Shown here: positions 8,250 through 18,900 of the stretch, piece by piece | Layout of the letters: the number at the start of each line of letters is the position of its first letter | How positions within the stretch are numbered: the stretch's first letter is position 1 | NCBI GenBank assembly: GCA_964489525.1 | Contig: CAZAYY010000004.1 | Span: 192,049-256,048 of the forward strand | DNA: 64,000 nucleotides | Direction: 5' to 3' | Origin: CAZAYY01 sp964489525 | GTDB lineage: Bacteria; Chloroflexota; Anaerolineae; Anaerolineales; JABWBV01 | The notes under the pieces: model-generated | The model's input: only the letters and a program-made list of their open reading frames with translations | Told to the model about the DNA's origin: nothing | Database searches by the model: none | Position numbers and translations under genes: made by a program

Positions 8250-8291
8250 AAAAAGGAAATCTCCCTGGGTTTGAGCATCTCAACACCAGGG
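8250..8291 (-). terminator. Probable intrinsic terminator of the 40-residue basic protein gene
   Basis: Read on the minus strand, CCCTGG, TTGAG, a short loop, CTCAA and CCAGGG form an interrupted 11-bp stem. It is followed by AGATTTCCTTTTTAA, giving a T-rich tail. The element lies about 60 nt after the stop of the small basic gene and before the 76-residue gene. Confidence 0.5.
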
Positions 8292-8351
8292 TTTATCCAG
8301 AGGGTGGCGAATTTTTTACTCCCAAAGATAGCGCGTGGTGAACAGGCCTGC

Positions 8352-8474
8352 TTAACGGGTGGTTAGGGGGGCGTTGCGGCGGGCTTCGGATTTTTGCTTG
8401 CGGACATGCTTGCGCTGGCTTTTGGGTGCTCTTTTCTTTTTGGGTTCGGGTTTTGCGACGATTTTGTCTGTCAT
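8352..8474 (-). CDS. Small highly basic protein, 40 residues
   Basis: The ATG at 8474 is preceded by AAAAGGA with 6-7 nt spacing, and the frame closes with TAA at 8352. The product starts MTDKIVAKPEPKKKRAP and ends NAPLTTR. Fourteen of its 40 residues are Lys or Arg, with a KPEPKKKRAPKSQRKHVRKQ core. Such small basic proteins are often RNA-, ribosome- or DNA-associated, but I recognise no family. A terminator-like hairpin follows it on the same strand, which supports a real single-gene transcript. Codon choice is unremarkable. Confidence 0.6.
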   Translation of the reverse strand: MTDKIVAKPEPKKKRAPKSQRKHVRKQKSEARRNAPLTTR

Positions 8475-8993
8475 TGGGTGTCCTTTTCTTGCATATATAT
8501 GCTTAATACTTGCTGGATGCATTCAAATGTTAATATCAGGATACAGACGCAGCATCACAAACGCGTCACAATCCGTAGGGGTTTGGCGGGTCAACTCTGG
8601 CAAAGAACCCAGAGGCGGAATCCGCCAGCATTCAATTGCTTTTAAACGGGGAAAACGGAAGTTTATACAAGCAACTGGATAAATTATACCAGCAAAAGAA
8701 GCTGCAGTGATGATTTGCGGATTATTCCAGTGAGGATCGTCCCAATAGGTGATAGAAATTATGCTATACTGAAAACAGGTGTTGGGGGAGCACACCTAAA
8801 TGAAATAGATATTGTGCAGGGCTGGCAGGCTGGATCTCTAGAACCATTCACCTCCTACTGTCCCCCACACCCGTCTCGCGACGGTTCTACTGCCTCTATC
8901 GCACAGGCAACCGCCAATACCCTGGCGACACCTCTGTCATAACTGACAACCTAAATAGAGGCACATTTTACCTGTGCAGGTAGGAGATTTCGC
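8475..8993. other. 519-nt intergenic region between divergent genes
   Basis: No supported gene is seen here. The left end contains the leader of the 40-residue gene, including the AT-rich palindrome GCATATATATGC (about 8491-8502). Two small adjacent inverted repeats, CTCTGG/CCAGAG and GGCGGA/TCCGCC, lie near 8593-8625. A candidate rightward promoter is listed separately. Short open frames on both strands here have no ribosome-binding site and no recognisable product. Confidence 0.5.
8762..8770 (+). promoter_or_regulatory. Candidate extended -10 promoter for the metalloprotease gene
   Basis: TGC followed by TATACT is an extended -10 element. No good -35 hexamer is present 17 bp upstream. Transcription would start near 8777 and give a leader of about 217 nt before the ATG at 8994. 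Confidence 0.4.
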
Positions 8994-11900
8994 ATGGTGG
9001 TTCGGAATAGTACCCTTTTGTTCATCGCACTGGTGTTGGTATTTAGCCGTACGGACACGGCGAAAGCCGACCTTCCTCAACAAGACCCTCAGGATACCCT
9101 CGTCCGCAAGGTATTGATCGCAACCGCTACAGAACTGGGATGGGACACATCCGTTCGCCATTCTACGGACACATCTACTGGCACAAAAATTGATCGCTGG
9201 CAGATTGGGGTAGAGTGGAAGACCGGCGCAATAAACCTTATCGCATTCAATTCAGAAAGTGAAGCAAACGGATTTTTTGATGCTGTTGTGGCTAATGTTA
9301 ATGACGCGTCATGCCTGTCAACATCTTATGGTTACCCAGTATGTTCCTGGCAGGGGGGGAATTGGCGCATGGTCTCGCAAGCGAATCAATTTGTGATTGA
9401 GGTTTACAGACCATCTGGTGCTGACGCTGAAACTGATGCAAAGAATGACCTGAACACCTTCTTTAAAAACGCGGCTGCCTTGGGCCTGATCGGCGGCGAT
9501 ACGGTCGTGCCGGCCACCCAGGCGGCGCTTCCTATAACGCCAATCATCACCGAAACGCCGCAGCCGGGTGCACCGATCGTTCTGACTGCGTCCAAAACAG
9601 GTTACACCCCAGCAACTCAAACGGTCAATAATCTCGACAACCTTGGCTCATTGGTCCTTGAAGGACGGGTGACCGACCAGGAAGGCAAGGGGGTGGCGGG
9701 GGCAGACGTGGCGGTGGTCAGCGGGGCGGGGCCTGCCTCGATCACCACCAATGCGGATGGCAGCTACTCGCTGGCGTTGGATGTGCCCGGTGGGCAGGGG
9801 TATGGCAGCCTGTCAGGGGTCAATTTCATCCTACAGCTCGAGGGAGATCTATCCATTGACAAGGTCGAACTTCTGCAATCCGTTAGCGGCGCCGAACTGG
9901 CCGACAGCCGCTCTACTGCGGTTCTGGTCTTCCCGCACTTGTCCAGCCAGGCGCCATCCAGCGTGGCGAGCGAGGTGAGCCTGTATGTGAACGGGCAGTT
10001 TTTCCAAAGCCTGCCCTTCCAGGTAAAAAGCGAATACACCACCCGGGACCACCAGGGTGTTCTGGATACCGTCATTTTCCTGATCCCGCCCGGCTTCGTG
10101 CGCAGTGGCCCCTTTGAAGTGCGAGCAGTAATTGACCCGCAGAACACTTTTTTGGAACCGGATGAGGCTAACAATGAAAAAACCTGGACCCAGATGGTCT
10201 CGACATCCAGAGGGCTGAGCATGGTGATGGTGGCCCTCAGCCCGGATATCGATCCGGGCGCCGCGCAAACCTGGGCCAGCACAGCCCGGGAGTTTCTGGC
10301 CAACACGTACCCCGTGCCTGGTGTGCGCATCGCACCCCATCCGATTTATTCCAGCGGCTGGTTGAATTTGCCCATGGCGCTGCGCGATGCTGCAATTGTC
10401 AACAACGCGTTAGTGGCCTACAATGCAGCCAACCCGGGGACACCCGTGGAATACGCCGTTGGTCTGTACCCGCCCAATGCGTATGGGGCGGGTAACCGGG
10501 GCTTTGTCTATCGCTTCTTATATCCCAACGCGCCGCTGGTCAGCATCGAGTTTCCCATCACCATCGCCCATGAAATCGGCCATATTTACCTGGGCGCGCA
10601 TGAGGAAGCCGATGATAACCCAGGCCTTGGCGGGGTAGCGCTGCCTGAAGGGTATATCTACGAAGCCAGCCGCGGCCAGGTGCGCTATATCAAAGCCAAT
10701 TCCAACTGGATCAATTTCATGGGGGATCCTTATGCCGGGTTCGAGGAGGGTTCTGTTACTGTGCGCCCGTGGATTTCACCCAGCGCTTTTAACACCATTC
10801 TGGGTGGTCGGCAAAGTGCCTCCGTTTTAACATCGAAGATGGCTGTTCTGGCTGCGCCAAATGGGTTCGCTGCGGCTTCCTTCGACCAGGTGTTATATCT
10901 CAGCGGTTATTTTGAGAACGGCGAGTTGAAGCTGCTTCCGCCGCAGATTTCACAAGCCAACCAGGTCGGCGAGTACCCAGTTGGGGATTTCCTGGTTAGC
11001 CTGCAGGCAGCAGATGGCAGTCTGCTGGCAAGCGCTTCTTTTGGGATTAACCAGGATCCGGGTGAGTATAATGCGCCCAATCCAGGAGCCTTTCAGGTGG
11101 AGGTACCTTTTCCACCCGGGGCTGTGCGCCTGGTAATCACCAAAGATGGGCAAGACTACTACCGCCTGGAGAAATCCGCCACTGCCCCCACCGTTTCTGT
11201 TGATCAACCCGGTGCCGGCGCCCCGGTCAGCGCTGCTGCCACGCTGAGTTGGTCAGCCAGTGATGGCGACGGGGATCTGCTGACCTATAATGTGTACTAC
11301 AGCCCCGACAACGGCGCCAGTTGGCAGCTGATTGGCCTGAACTTGAACGCACTCAATTTACCCATAGATGGCTCGCTGCTGCCGGGGAGTGAACAGGCGC
11401 TGATTCGCGTGGTGGCTTCGGACGGGTTGAATACCGGACAGGCCGACAGCCCTGCATTCATGGTTCCCAAGCATGCTCCCACCGTCTTGATCCATCCCCC
11501 CGACCCAGAAGCCCTGCCCTGGGTGGCTGGGCAGCCTAACCTGCTGGCAGGCCTGGCCGAGGATATTGAGGATGGCTGGCTGCCAGGACAGGCTTACCAG
11601 TGGCGTTCAGATCAGGATGGACCGTTGGGGCAAGGTTACGCCATTATCGTTGCGCTTTCAGCTGGCAAACATATCATTACCCTAACCGTCACCGATGCTG
11701 ACGGGCAGCAAGCCAGCGCCAGCACTTTGATCACGGTAGATGGAATAGGGGATGAAGGGAGTGTTTCAGTCTTTCCGGTATGGCAGCTCCCCGCCAACAG
11801 CCTGTACTGGCTGGGGGGCGGGATATGCGTGGTGTTGGCGGGTGTTTTGATGGTCGCTGCAGGCGGCTTATTCCTCTGGCGAAGAAACCAAACCCGCCGG

Positions 11901-12437
11901 CCTGGCCCGATCGGCCAGGGGGCCGTGCAGGACCAGCAAGGCAACTGGTGGTCTCAGGATCCTCAAACGGGCACCTGGTATTTCTGGAACGGCCAAACCT
12001 GGCATCCAACGCCAGGAGGCGCGGGCAAAGCGGCCCGGCCGCGCCGGTCTGGATCTTCGTGCCTGTTGGCTTTCTTGACCAGGGGCCTGATTACGCTGAT
12101 CGTTGTTGCCGGGATTTCGCTGGTCGCATTCAATATCTTCCCCGCTTATCAGATTACCCGAGGGCAAGGAGATCTGACTCAGATTATGAAAATGGGTGGT
12201 AGTGGCCTGCTGGTGACGATTCTGGGTCTTTGGCTGCTCAATGGCGGCTTCAAGGCGATCCTCACGCAGCGGGCTATGGTGGCAGATGAATGGGGGCGGC
12301 AGCGCGAAAAACGAGGCTGTGGGGCAATCTTGAATGGTTTAACCCAAGCATTCTTTGGGCTCCTCCTCTTGATAGCAGGGGTGGTATGGGTGTCACTGGT
12401 TTTCTATCAAGAGATTCTTCCCTGGTTGGGTTACTAA
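8994..12437 (+). CDS. Secreted, membrane-anchored metzincin-like metalloprotease with Ig-like and carboxypeptidase-regulatory domains
   Basis: The 1147-residue protein starts 9 nt after AGGAG. Order: signal peptide (1-25); an N-terminal domain to about 165; a carboxypeptidase-regulatory-like beta domain (about 221-262, LEGRVTDQEGKGVAGADV); a CARDB-like domain (about 286-400). The protease domain (about 409-590) has HEIGHIYLGAH with H526, E527, H530 and H536, and a possible Met-turn at M576 (INFMGD). The third histidine is in the metzincin position, but the usual glycine is displaced by one residue. Two Ig/PKD-like domains follow (about 736-916), then a membrane helix (about 932-963). A probably cytoplasmic stretch has GNWWSQDPQTGTWYFWNG (about 983-1003), and three more membrane helices run to the C-terminus. 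It probably cleaves extracellular proteins, perhaps including the giant surface proteins next to it (inference). Confidence 0.85.
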   Translation: MVVRNSTLLFIALVLVFSRTDTAKADLPQQDPQDTLVRKVLIATATELGWDTSVRHSTDTSTGTKIDRWQIGVEWKTGAINLIAFNSESEANGFFDAVVANVNDASCLSTSYGYPVCSWQGGNWRMVSQANQFVIEVYRPSGADAETDAKNDLNTFFKNAAALGLIGGDTVVPATQAALPITPIITETPQPGAPIVLTASKTGYTPATQTVNNLDNLGSLVLEGRVTDQEGKGVAGADVAVVSGAGPASITTNADGSYSLALDVPGGQGYGSLSGVNFILQLEGDLSIDKVELLQSVSGAELADSRSTAVLVFPHLSSQAPSSVASEVSLYVNGQFFQSLPFQVKSEYTTRDHQGVLDTVIFLIPPGFVRSGPFEVRAVIDPQNTFLEPDEANNEKTWTQMVSTSRGLSMVMVALSPDIDPGAAQTWASTAREFLANTYPVPGVRIAPHPIYSSGWLNLPMALRDAAIVNNALVAYNAANPGTPVEYAVGLYPPNAYGAGNRGFVYRFLYPNAPLVSIEFPITIAHEIGHIYLGAHEEADDNPGLGGVALPEGYIYEASRGQVRYIKANSNWINFMGDPYAGFEEGSVTVRPWISPSAFNTILGGRQSASVLTSKMAVLAAPNGFAAASFDQVLYLSGYFENGELKLLPPQISQANQVGEYPVGDFLVSLQAADGSLLASASFGINQDPGEYNAPNPGAFQVEVPFPPGAVRLVITKDGQDYYRLEKSATAPTVSVDQPGAGAPVSAAATLSWSASDGDGDLLTYNVYYSPDNGASWQLIGLNLNALNLPIDGSLLPGSEQALIRVVASDGLNTGQADSPAFMVPKHAPTVLIHPPDPEALPWVAGQPNLLAGLAEDIEDGWLPGQAYQWRSDQDGPLGQGYAIIVALSAGKHIITLTVTDADGQQASASTLITVDGIGDEGSVSVFPVWQLPANSLYWLGGGICVVLAGVLMVAAGGLFLWRRNQTRRPGPIGQGAVQDQQGNWWSQDPQTGTWYFWNGQTWHPTPGGAGKAARPRRSGSSCLLAFLTRGLITLIVVAGISLVAFNIFPAYQITRGQGDLTQIMKMGGSGLLVTILGLWLLNGGFKAILTQRAMVADEWGRQREKRGCGAILNGLTQAFFGLLLLIAGVVWVSLVFYQEILPWLGY

Positions 12438-12925
12438 CGCCGCCGCTCGAGAGGTGTCTCAAACCCTGACTGCCGATCAATTCTGCAGCCATCCATGTGA
12501 TTACTTTGGGGGAAAATCCAAAAACGCAGTCACCAGATGTCCATGATATTGATGTTTGCCGGCTTGGGAATGCTGGTAGGTGTTTTCCCCCAATCCAGGG
12601 AAATGTTTCTGAAGTTATGAATGGTTCGGATTGGGGTTACTTCATATCCGATACGCATTAATCATATGCGCATATTTTGCTCCGTACATAAGCTTATGTT
12701 AATTCAATTCTCATAACCCGAAACCTGAGAAAAAGATTAACCTGTTACAATCACATTCAACCCGTTTCCCCCCACTTTTTTGGCCCATAAAGACAAGAAT
12801 CCCTTTACCTGCTGATGTCTGGTATCCAGGATCGCAGTTGTGTTACCAATTTAATATTTAAAAGGATTTTTGTCCAGCACGAACTGCAACCCGATCCCTC
12901 TCGCCATTGTAAACAGGAATTTAAA
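12438..12925. other. 488-nt intergenic region upstream of giant protein 1
   Basis: It contains no supported gene. The region is AT-rich towards its right part and holds one dyad (CGCAT...ATGCG, near 12653-12670) and the candidate promoter listed separately. An in-frame upward extension of the giant gene to an ATG at 12815 is possible but has no ribosome-binding site. Confidence 0.5.
12743..12751 (+). promoter_or_regulatory. Candidate extended -10 promoter for giant protein 1
   Basis: TGT followed by TACAAT forms an extended -10 element. No convincing -35 element is seen. The predicted transcript start near 12758 leaves a leader of about 170 nt before the chosen ATG at 12926. Confidence 0.4.
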
Positions 12926-15900
12926 ATGAATAATCAAGAAAAAAAATTCTTCAGATTCACCCTCCCATTAACCACGGTGTTCGTTGTTTTTATTGCCGGA
13001 TTAATCCTGTTTTCAACGGTGCTGTCAGACAGCAAAGCGTCTGCAAATTTGGATCTAAGTTCTATTCGAAAACAACTCCGAATTTCCATACCCCCTTCGA
13101 AGGTAGTGCAAAATGCCTGGAGGGCGGTTTCTGACCTGGGGGTTTATCAATTTGCGACCAAAATTGAGCAGACTACTTACCCCGCGCCAAAACTCGAAAA
13201 TATAGGGCGCAGCAGCCAGGTAGATTCGGTTTATATCGAAGGCGGCGCGAATGTGCCAGGGCAGACCCTGATTATGAAGCTGTGGAGCAGCAATGGCCAG
13301 GTTTTCAACGGTACCGGGGCGATGGAAATCATGGTCAGTGGAGATGAAGCCATGGGGCGTGTCTCAGGTAGTGATTGGGAAACCATTCAAGATTTTTCGG
13401 GTGTTTTTGCGCCGGGCAAGGATATTCTGGGATATCTTGCAGGTGCGAAAAATCTTTCCCTGGTTGGCACCGAATCTCGGGTAATCCCTCTGACCAATAC
13501 CTGGCAAAACGATCCTGCGGCAACAGTTGGTATGCCAAATGAGGCGAACTTTTCTCAAACGCTTTCTGTACAATTCGACCGTTACAGGTTCGATTTTGAT
13601 GGATCTGCATTTGCGGACCATATGCGACAACAGTTAGAGCAAGACCTGCGCTCACAGGGTAAATTACCCCCTGGTGTTGGTGTAGAAACTCCCTCTGAAT
13701 ATAAACACATAACGGGCACTGGAGAAATCTGGCTTTTTTCAGGTGGACCGCAAGCTGGGCTGCCGGTGCGGTTGGTCCTTCACTTGAATTATCCTGAACA
13801 GCTATCTGGTGAACGTATCGTTGTGGATATTCAAACCGATTTTTCTGGTTATCCACAACAAAACGCCGCTGAATCAACTATTTTAGAAAACCCGCTTCGT
13901 TGGGCAGTTTCTCATTTACCCTTACCAGGAACTTCGGATGGTTGGAGAGTGCTGCTTAATCAGGTCAGCATCATGCTCGGTTTGGTTGGTTTTGGGACTC
14001 TCGTGCTTTTGAACAGTTCTTCGAAAATGCTGTATGCTGGGTCAGCGTTCTTCTTGATTGGATCAATGGTTCTCGGTCCGCTGCTGCAGAGTGTGCAGAT
14101 GATTTCGTTCTCTCGCGAACAAATTGCCCAACAAACCGAACAGCTTGCTTCGAAAGAAGCAGAGGATTCCGCAAATGCATTCGTGGAGGGGTTAACCGAA
14201 AACCATTGGGACGAACATAAAAATCCATTTGCCCAAAATCCCCAAGGGATTGAAGCACCTTTTCAGACGCCTTCTCCTTTATTTTCGGAAATTCGTAACT
14301 CCGACGAGAATTATTTTAGTGCCTTTGTCCAGAGACCTACCTGGTCGACGATTATGGCGGGGGCGATGAGCTGGCCCACCAATTCTGTATCAGAAGGTTC
14401 CGCGACGGGTAGTTTTGGGGGTGGCTGGTCATCCAGTGATATTTCGGGCAGCATTGCTCGCGAAGCTGTTTTGATTAACCCTGCCAGCGATGTGGATGGG
14501 GATGGGCTGACTTATGCCCAGGAAATGCTGATTGGAACCAATCCAAATGACCCAGACTCAGATGGTGATTTTCTGCCAGATGCTGTGGAAGTAAATGGGT
14601 TTCAATACCCTGCTAATAGTGGGATCTGGTGGTACTCCAATCCCCTCGATATGGATACAAATCAGGATGGGCAGCTAGATGGGATCGAGTGTTCAGCGAG
14701 GGTAGATAACCCTTCCTCCCCCTGTCAGGATTCGGATGGGGACAAAATTCCCAATGTGTTCGATACGGATGATGATGGAGATGGTGTTCCTGATAAGGTG
14801 GATCTCTCCCCTTCTTCAGTTCGAGGGATAAATCAGCCCGCATTTAACCAGACCAATCCCTTTCAAATAACGGTTTCACAAGCAAATGCCGGGAAACCAC
14901 TCTTTGTTGACATCCAACTTCGACCAACCAACCCGGATCACCTCTGGTATGCGTTGAATGTCCTGGATTGGCCAGCCGGGGATACCGAAGGACAGGTTCA
15001 AAGGTACGCTGAAACAAAAGATGACACCTACAAAACTGAGTTTCCAGGGGGTGCTGCTTCGGATGGGAATGGAGATATGCGCTTGATTCCCATGATGGAA
15101 ATTTCGGTTCCATATGCTTTAAATCACTTCGGAAATTTGCCGGTTAAAGCAGGTGTTACAACCAGAATAAAGGGGAACCTGGATGCGTGGTTAGATCGAG
15201 AGGCGTTGAAACCTTTTGGGATATCTGTTCGGGAAGACCCCAAAACCGGGATGATTCAGGTGTTAATTCCTTTGGCGGTTGTAACTGATCAGACCGGTGG
15301 AGAAAAAGTAGCCTTTTCGGGGCGGATGTTTTATCGGCCAGGCACAGCCGCCTGGGGATCTGCCCACCAGATACGGATGGTCTGGATGTTGGAAATAATG
15401 ACGGATAGCTGTGTTCTGAACCCAAATGGACCCACCGATAAAACCTGGTGCACCGATCCTGCAAATGGGAATTTGAACCAGCCCAATATCCTGCATGTAT
15501 ATCCCGAAGCGTGGGAATTAACGGGTATGGCAGTGCGAGAAGATGCTGGGATGAAAGTTGCGCTTATTACCCAGAGCCGCGATTCAAATGTCGCGACAAA
15601 TTCTGTCCAACCGCATATCTGGAAAGCCGCTTATGTACTCAATGCAAATTTTGTGGGTGGCCGGCGAGATTTAAGTATCACAGAAATCAACCGCCGATTG
15701 GGCGCAAATAACCAGGGCGTTTCTCCCATTCAACGTTGGGCGATTCCGGCAGGGACTACCCAGGTGCACATTTTTGATTACCCACACCAGGATTATCTGG
15801 CACTCATACCGATGGAAGACACGATAACGGTACTGAAAAATGTGTATGGCAACGCAGCCCAGCCAGGCGGGTTTGCGCCTACGATTTTGTTTGCCAGGGA

Positions 15901-18900
15901 AGAGAGGTATCGTTCTGTAAACATGGACGCGACCCCCTCCGTAGCCTTTCAAGGCAACCTTGGAATCATCAGCCTTAACGCTGCCAGTGTGACCGTGGAT
16001 ACTCTCGCTGCACTCAACTGGGCACCCTTCCAATTTGTAAATGGACAATGGCAGGCTTTTCCCCTCGAGCAGTACCTGGAATTTGTTAAAGGCCAGCAAA
16101 CAATTGTACTGAAAAAAGCAGCCGGTTTTGCGACTGACCCCGAAAAGGATTTGATACTATCGGGTCAACTTACCGTTTCCGAAAGCGCCTACACACTGTT
16201 TTATTCGGGTGCATCCAGTGTTGTTAGAAGTGGGCAGGATATCAACGAACTTGAAGGTGTATATACCGATGAACAGCTCTGGGCGGATTATGAAAGCGCC
16301 TCAGGGGTTAAAGATGAAATTGATAAATACACCGGTGTGATATCCCAAATTGGATCTTTTTACCAAAAAGTGCTTGAGGTTCAAAAAGCAAACAACAACT
16401 TAGCCGCTGCGGGAACGACCATCTCAAAAGGCGGAGTTAGGACCGTTTTTGTGGAAATTAGCAAGTTAACAGCTGCAAAAAAACTTGTGCAGAACTACCC
16501 GCGCCTCCAGATTGCCAGCGCCAAAGCAATGTTTGCTGATGTTTCTAAGTTTGCCAAGGGCAATAAAACTGCTTTTGGCGTGGGTATTGTGCTTGCGATT
16601 GGCACCATTGTTGCCGCTTCTGTATTGGCTGGAACCGGGAAATCAAAAGCGGCACTTGCCGTAATTGGTGTAGCCACTCAATTGGTTGCCGTAGGGCAGC
16701 TAGGAAAAGCCGTGGCTGGAATTCAAATCGCCGCTCACACAGGGGGTAATTTCTCTTTGTTTGCAGCGAAACTGGCAAAACATGCGGGAGAAACAAGCAA
16801 GGCGGCCACGAAAGCGGCCTTAATTGGGGCGCTCATAGTGTCCGTAATTGTGTGGGGATTCTTCATAAATAGTATCGTTAGCGCCGGAGTAAGATTTGGC
16901 AGTGTTGCATTCAATGCGGCCATTGCCGGTGTGATAGGCTTCACAATTGCCCTGTTTGTGATGGCAGCCATCTTTGCAATACCGGTGATTGGGCAGTTGC
17001 TGGCGGCTGTATTATTTCTTATTGATGCTGTCATCAGCCTGGTTTGTGCAATCAAGGGCGAGGAGGGGGGTGTCTGTAATGGCCTTACAGGGCTGTTGGC
17101 CAAAGTAATCACCAAGGTGATTTATGCAGGACAAATTATGGTCGCGCTAGAAAAGGAAGGGCGTATGGTCCCACACCTTAACCGGCCGGACCTGCGCTAC
17201 CCAGACAAAGGTGTAATCGTTGGCAATGAACTGGTCATTTCCGGGATTGTCACCAATACAATCACCCTGGCAGAACCCGATAGTTGGCAGGCTTATGTAT
17301 ATGCCTGGCATTATACAAATTCCATTTTGAAAATCTCGAACTTCAACTATGATTTGCTCAATGCAAAAACAGATATCCACGATAATTTGGATTTTGGGAA
17401 AACCAATGATAATTGGGTGGAGGTCTCTTCAGATAATTTCAGAATGACCCAAAGAGTAACGACTGCCAATACCCAAATTAAGCTTGATAAGGCAGGCATA
17501 AATCAGATCCCCAGCCTGTACCTTGCCGAAGCATTTTCGCTGCCATTCCAGGAGTGTTGGACGATTCCGGTTTATATTGGGATTGCATGGATACCCGTAC
17601 CCATGTGTATCATCCGGGAATATGATGGAACTACCCATTTAGATATGGGGATTAACTTTAAATATGATGTTTTCCCTGCTACGATAAGTGAATTTTATGC
17701 ACTTGTTGAGCGGGACGGTGGTTATTCGCTTGGCTGGGACGAATTGTTTCCGCGCTTTAAAGACGCAGATGGAGATGGGTTGTTGAACACGAAGGATAAT
17801 GGCAGCGACCCTCATGATAACGATCCAGATAGCGATGATGATGGGCTTAATGATTTTTACGAAACCCAAATTGGGACAAACCCGCTCAACCCGGACACAG
17901 ATGATGACGGCCTAAGTGATGAGCTTGAACTCCTTGCGGGGACGAACCCCCTCCTGGCAGATACGGACAGCGATGGTTTGTTGGACGGAGAGGAAGTTTT
18001 TCACCAGGATATATTTGACCAGAACGACAATGGTAACCGGACCGAGTGGGTCGGTGGTTGGGAATTTGTGTATAAATTCGATGCCAACGGGAATTCGTTG
18101 AAAACCCATGTTGTTTCTGACCCGCTCAAAGCTGACGGCGATAATGATGGCCTGAGCGACGCGCTGGAAAAAGTGTATGGGTTCAATCCCAATGTGATCA
18201 GTACCGGGAACGTTCTGACATTGAACACTACAGTAGCCGAAGTGAATGCGCCATTGATGATCCTGCGGCTGGAAGACCCGGTTGGGGCAACAAATTTCTC
18301 GGATGCCTCTGGTTTTCGCAACTCAGTCTCCTGCGAAAACCTGGCTTGTCCAGGGCGGGTTGAGGGTAAATTTGGAAAAGGTTTGGGGTTTGATGGGGAA
18401 AACGATTTACTAAAAGGAACCATTAATGCGAAAGGGACCAATCAATTCACCTTTGCCACCTGGGCGAAATGGGACGGTAATATTTCAGGCCAGGATCAAT
18501 TCCTGTTTACGTATGGAAACCTGGTAAACAGTACGCCTGTTAATGGGTTTACCCTGTTCATTAGCGCCTTAGGGCAGGTTTCCATCAAAACATATTCTCC
18601 GATTGGCTCATTTCGAACATCGCAATCCCTGGTTCCAGGGGTATGGACCCATATTGTGGTGAGGAATAACTTGAGTTATTGGCGTATTGACATCAATAAC
18701 CAGTCAGCAGCCAATACGAGTGCTGCACAGGTGACCCGGCCTGCTGAATTTGCAGATGTGGTCATTGGTTCACACCCAACAGGGGTCAATCGCTTTAGTG
18801 GAGTCATGGATGAGGTTATCTTCTTCGATAAACACCTCAGTGATGCGGCGGTTGGCCAGGTTTACCTTGGTTTATACAACCCGAATGACCTGGCCATCCC

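Noticed and set aside
8359..8682. 107-residue plus-strand frame
   Set aside because: It overlaps the 40-residue gene on the other strand, has no ribosome-binding site and ends in intergenic sequence.
9764..10340. Two long minus-strand frames opposite the metalloprotease gene
   Set aside because: The plus-strand protein has clear domains here; the opposite frames have low complexity and no start signal.
12815..12925. Upstream start of giant protein 1 at 12815
   Set aside because: The added 37 residues precede the signal helix, have no ribosome-binding site and are not hydrophobic; the ATG at 12926 has AGGA at proper distance.
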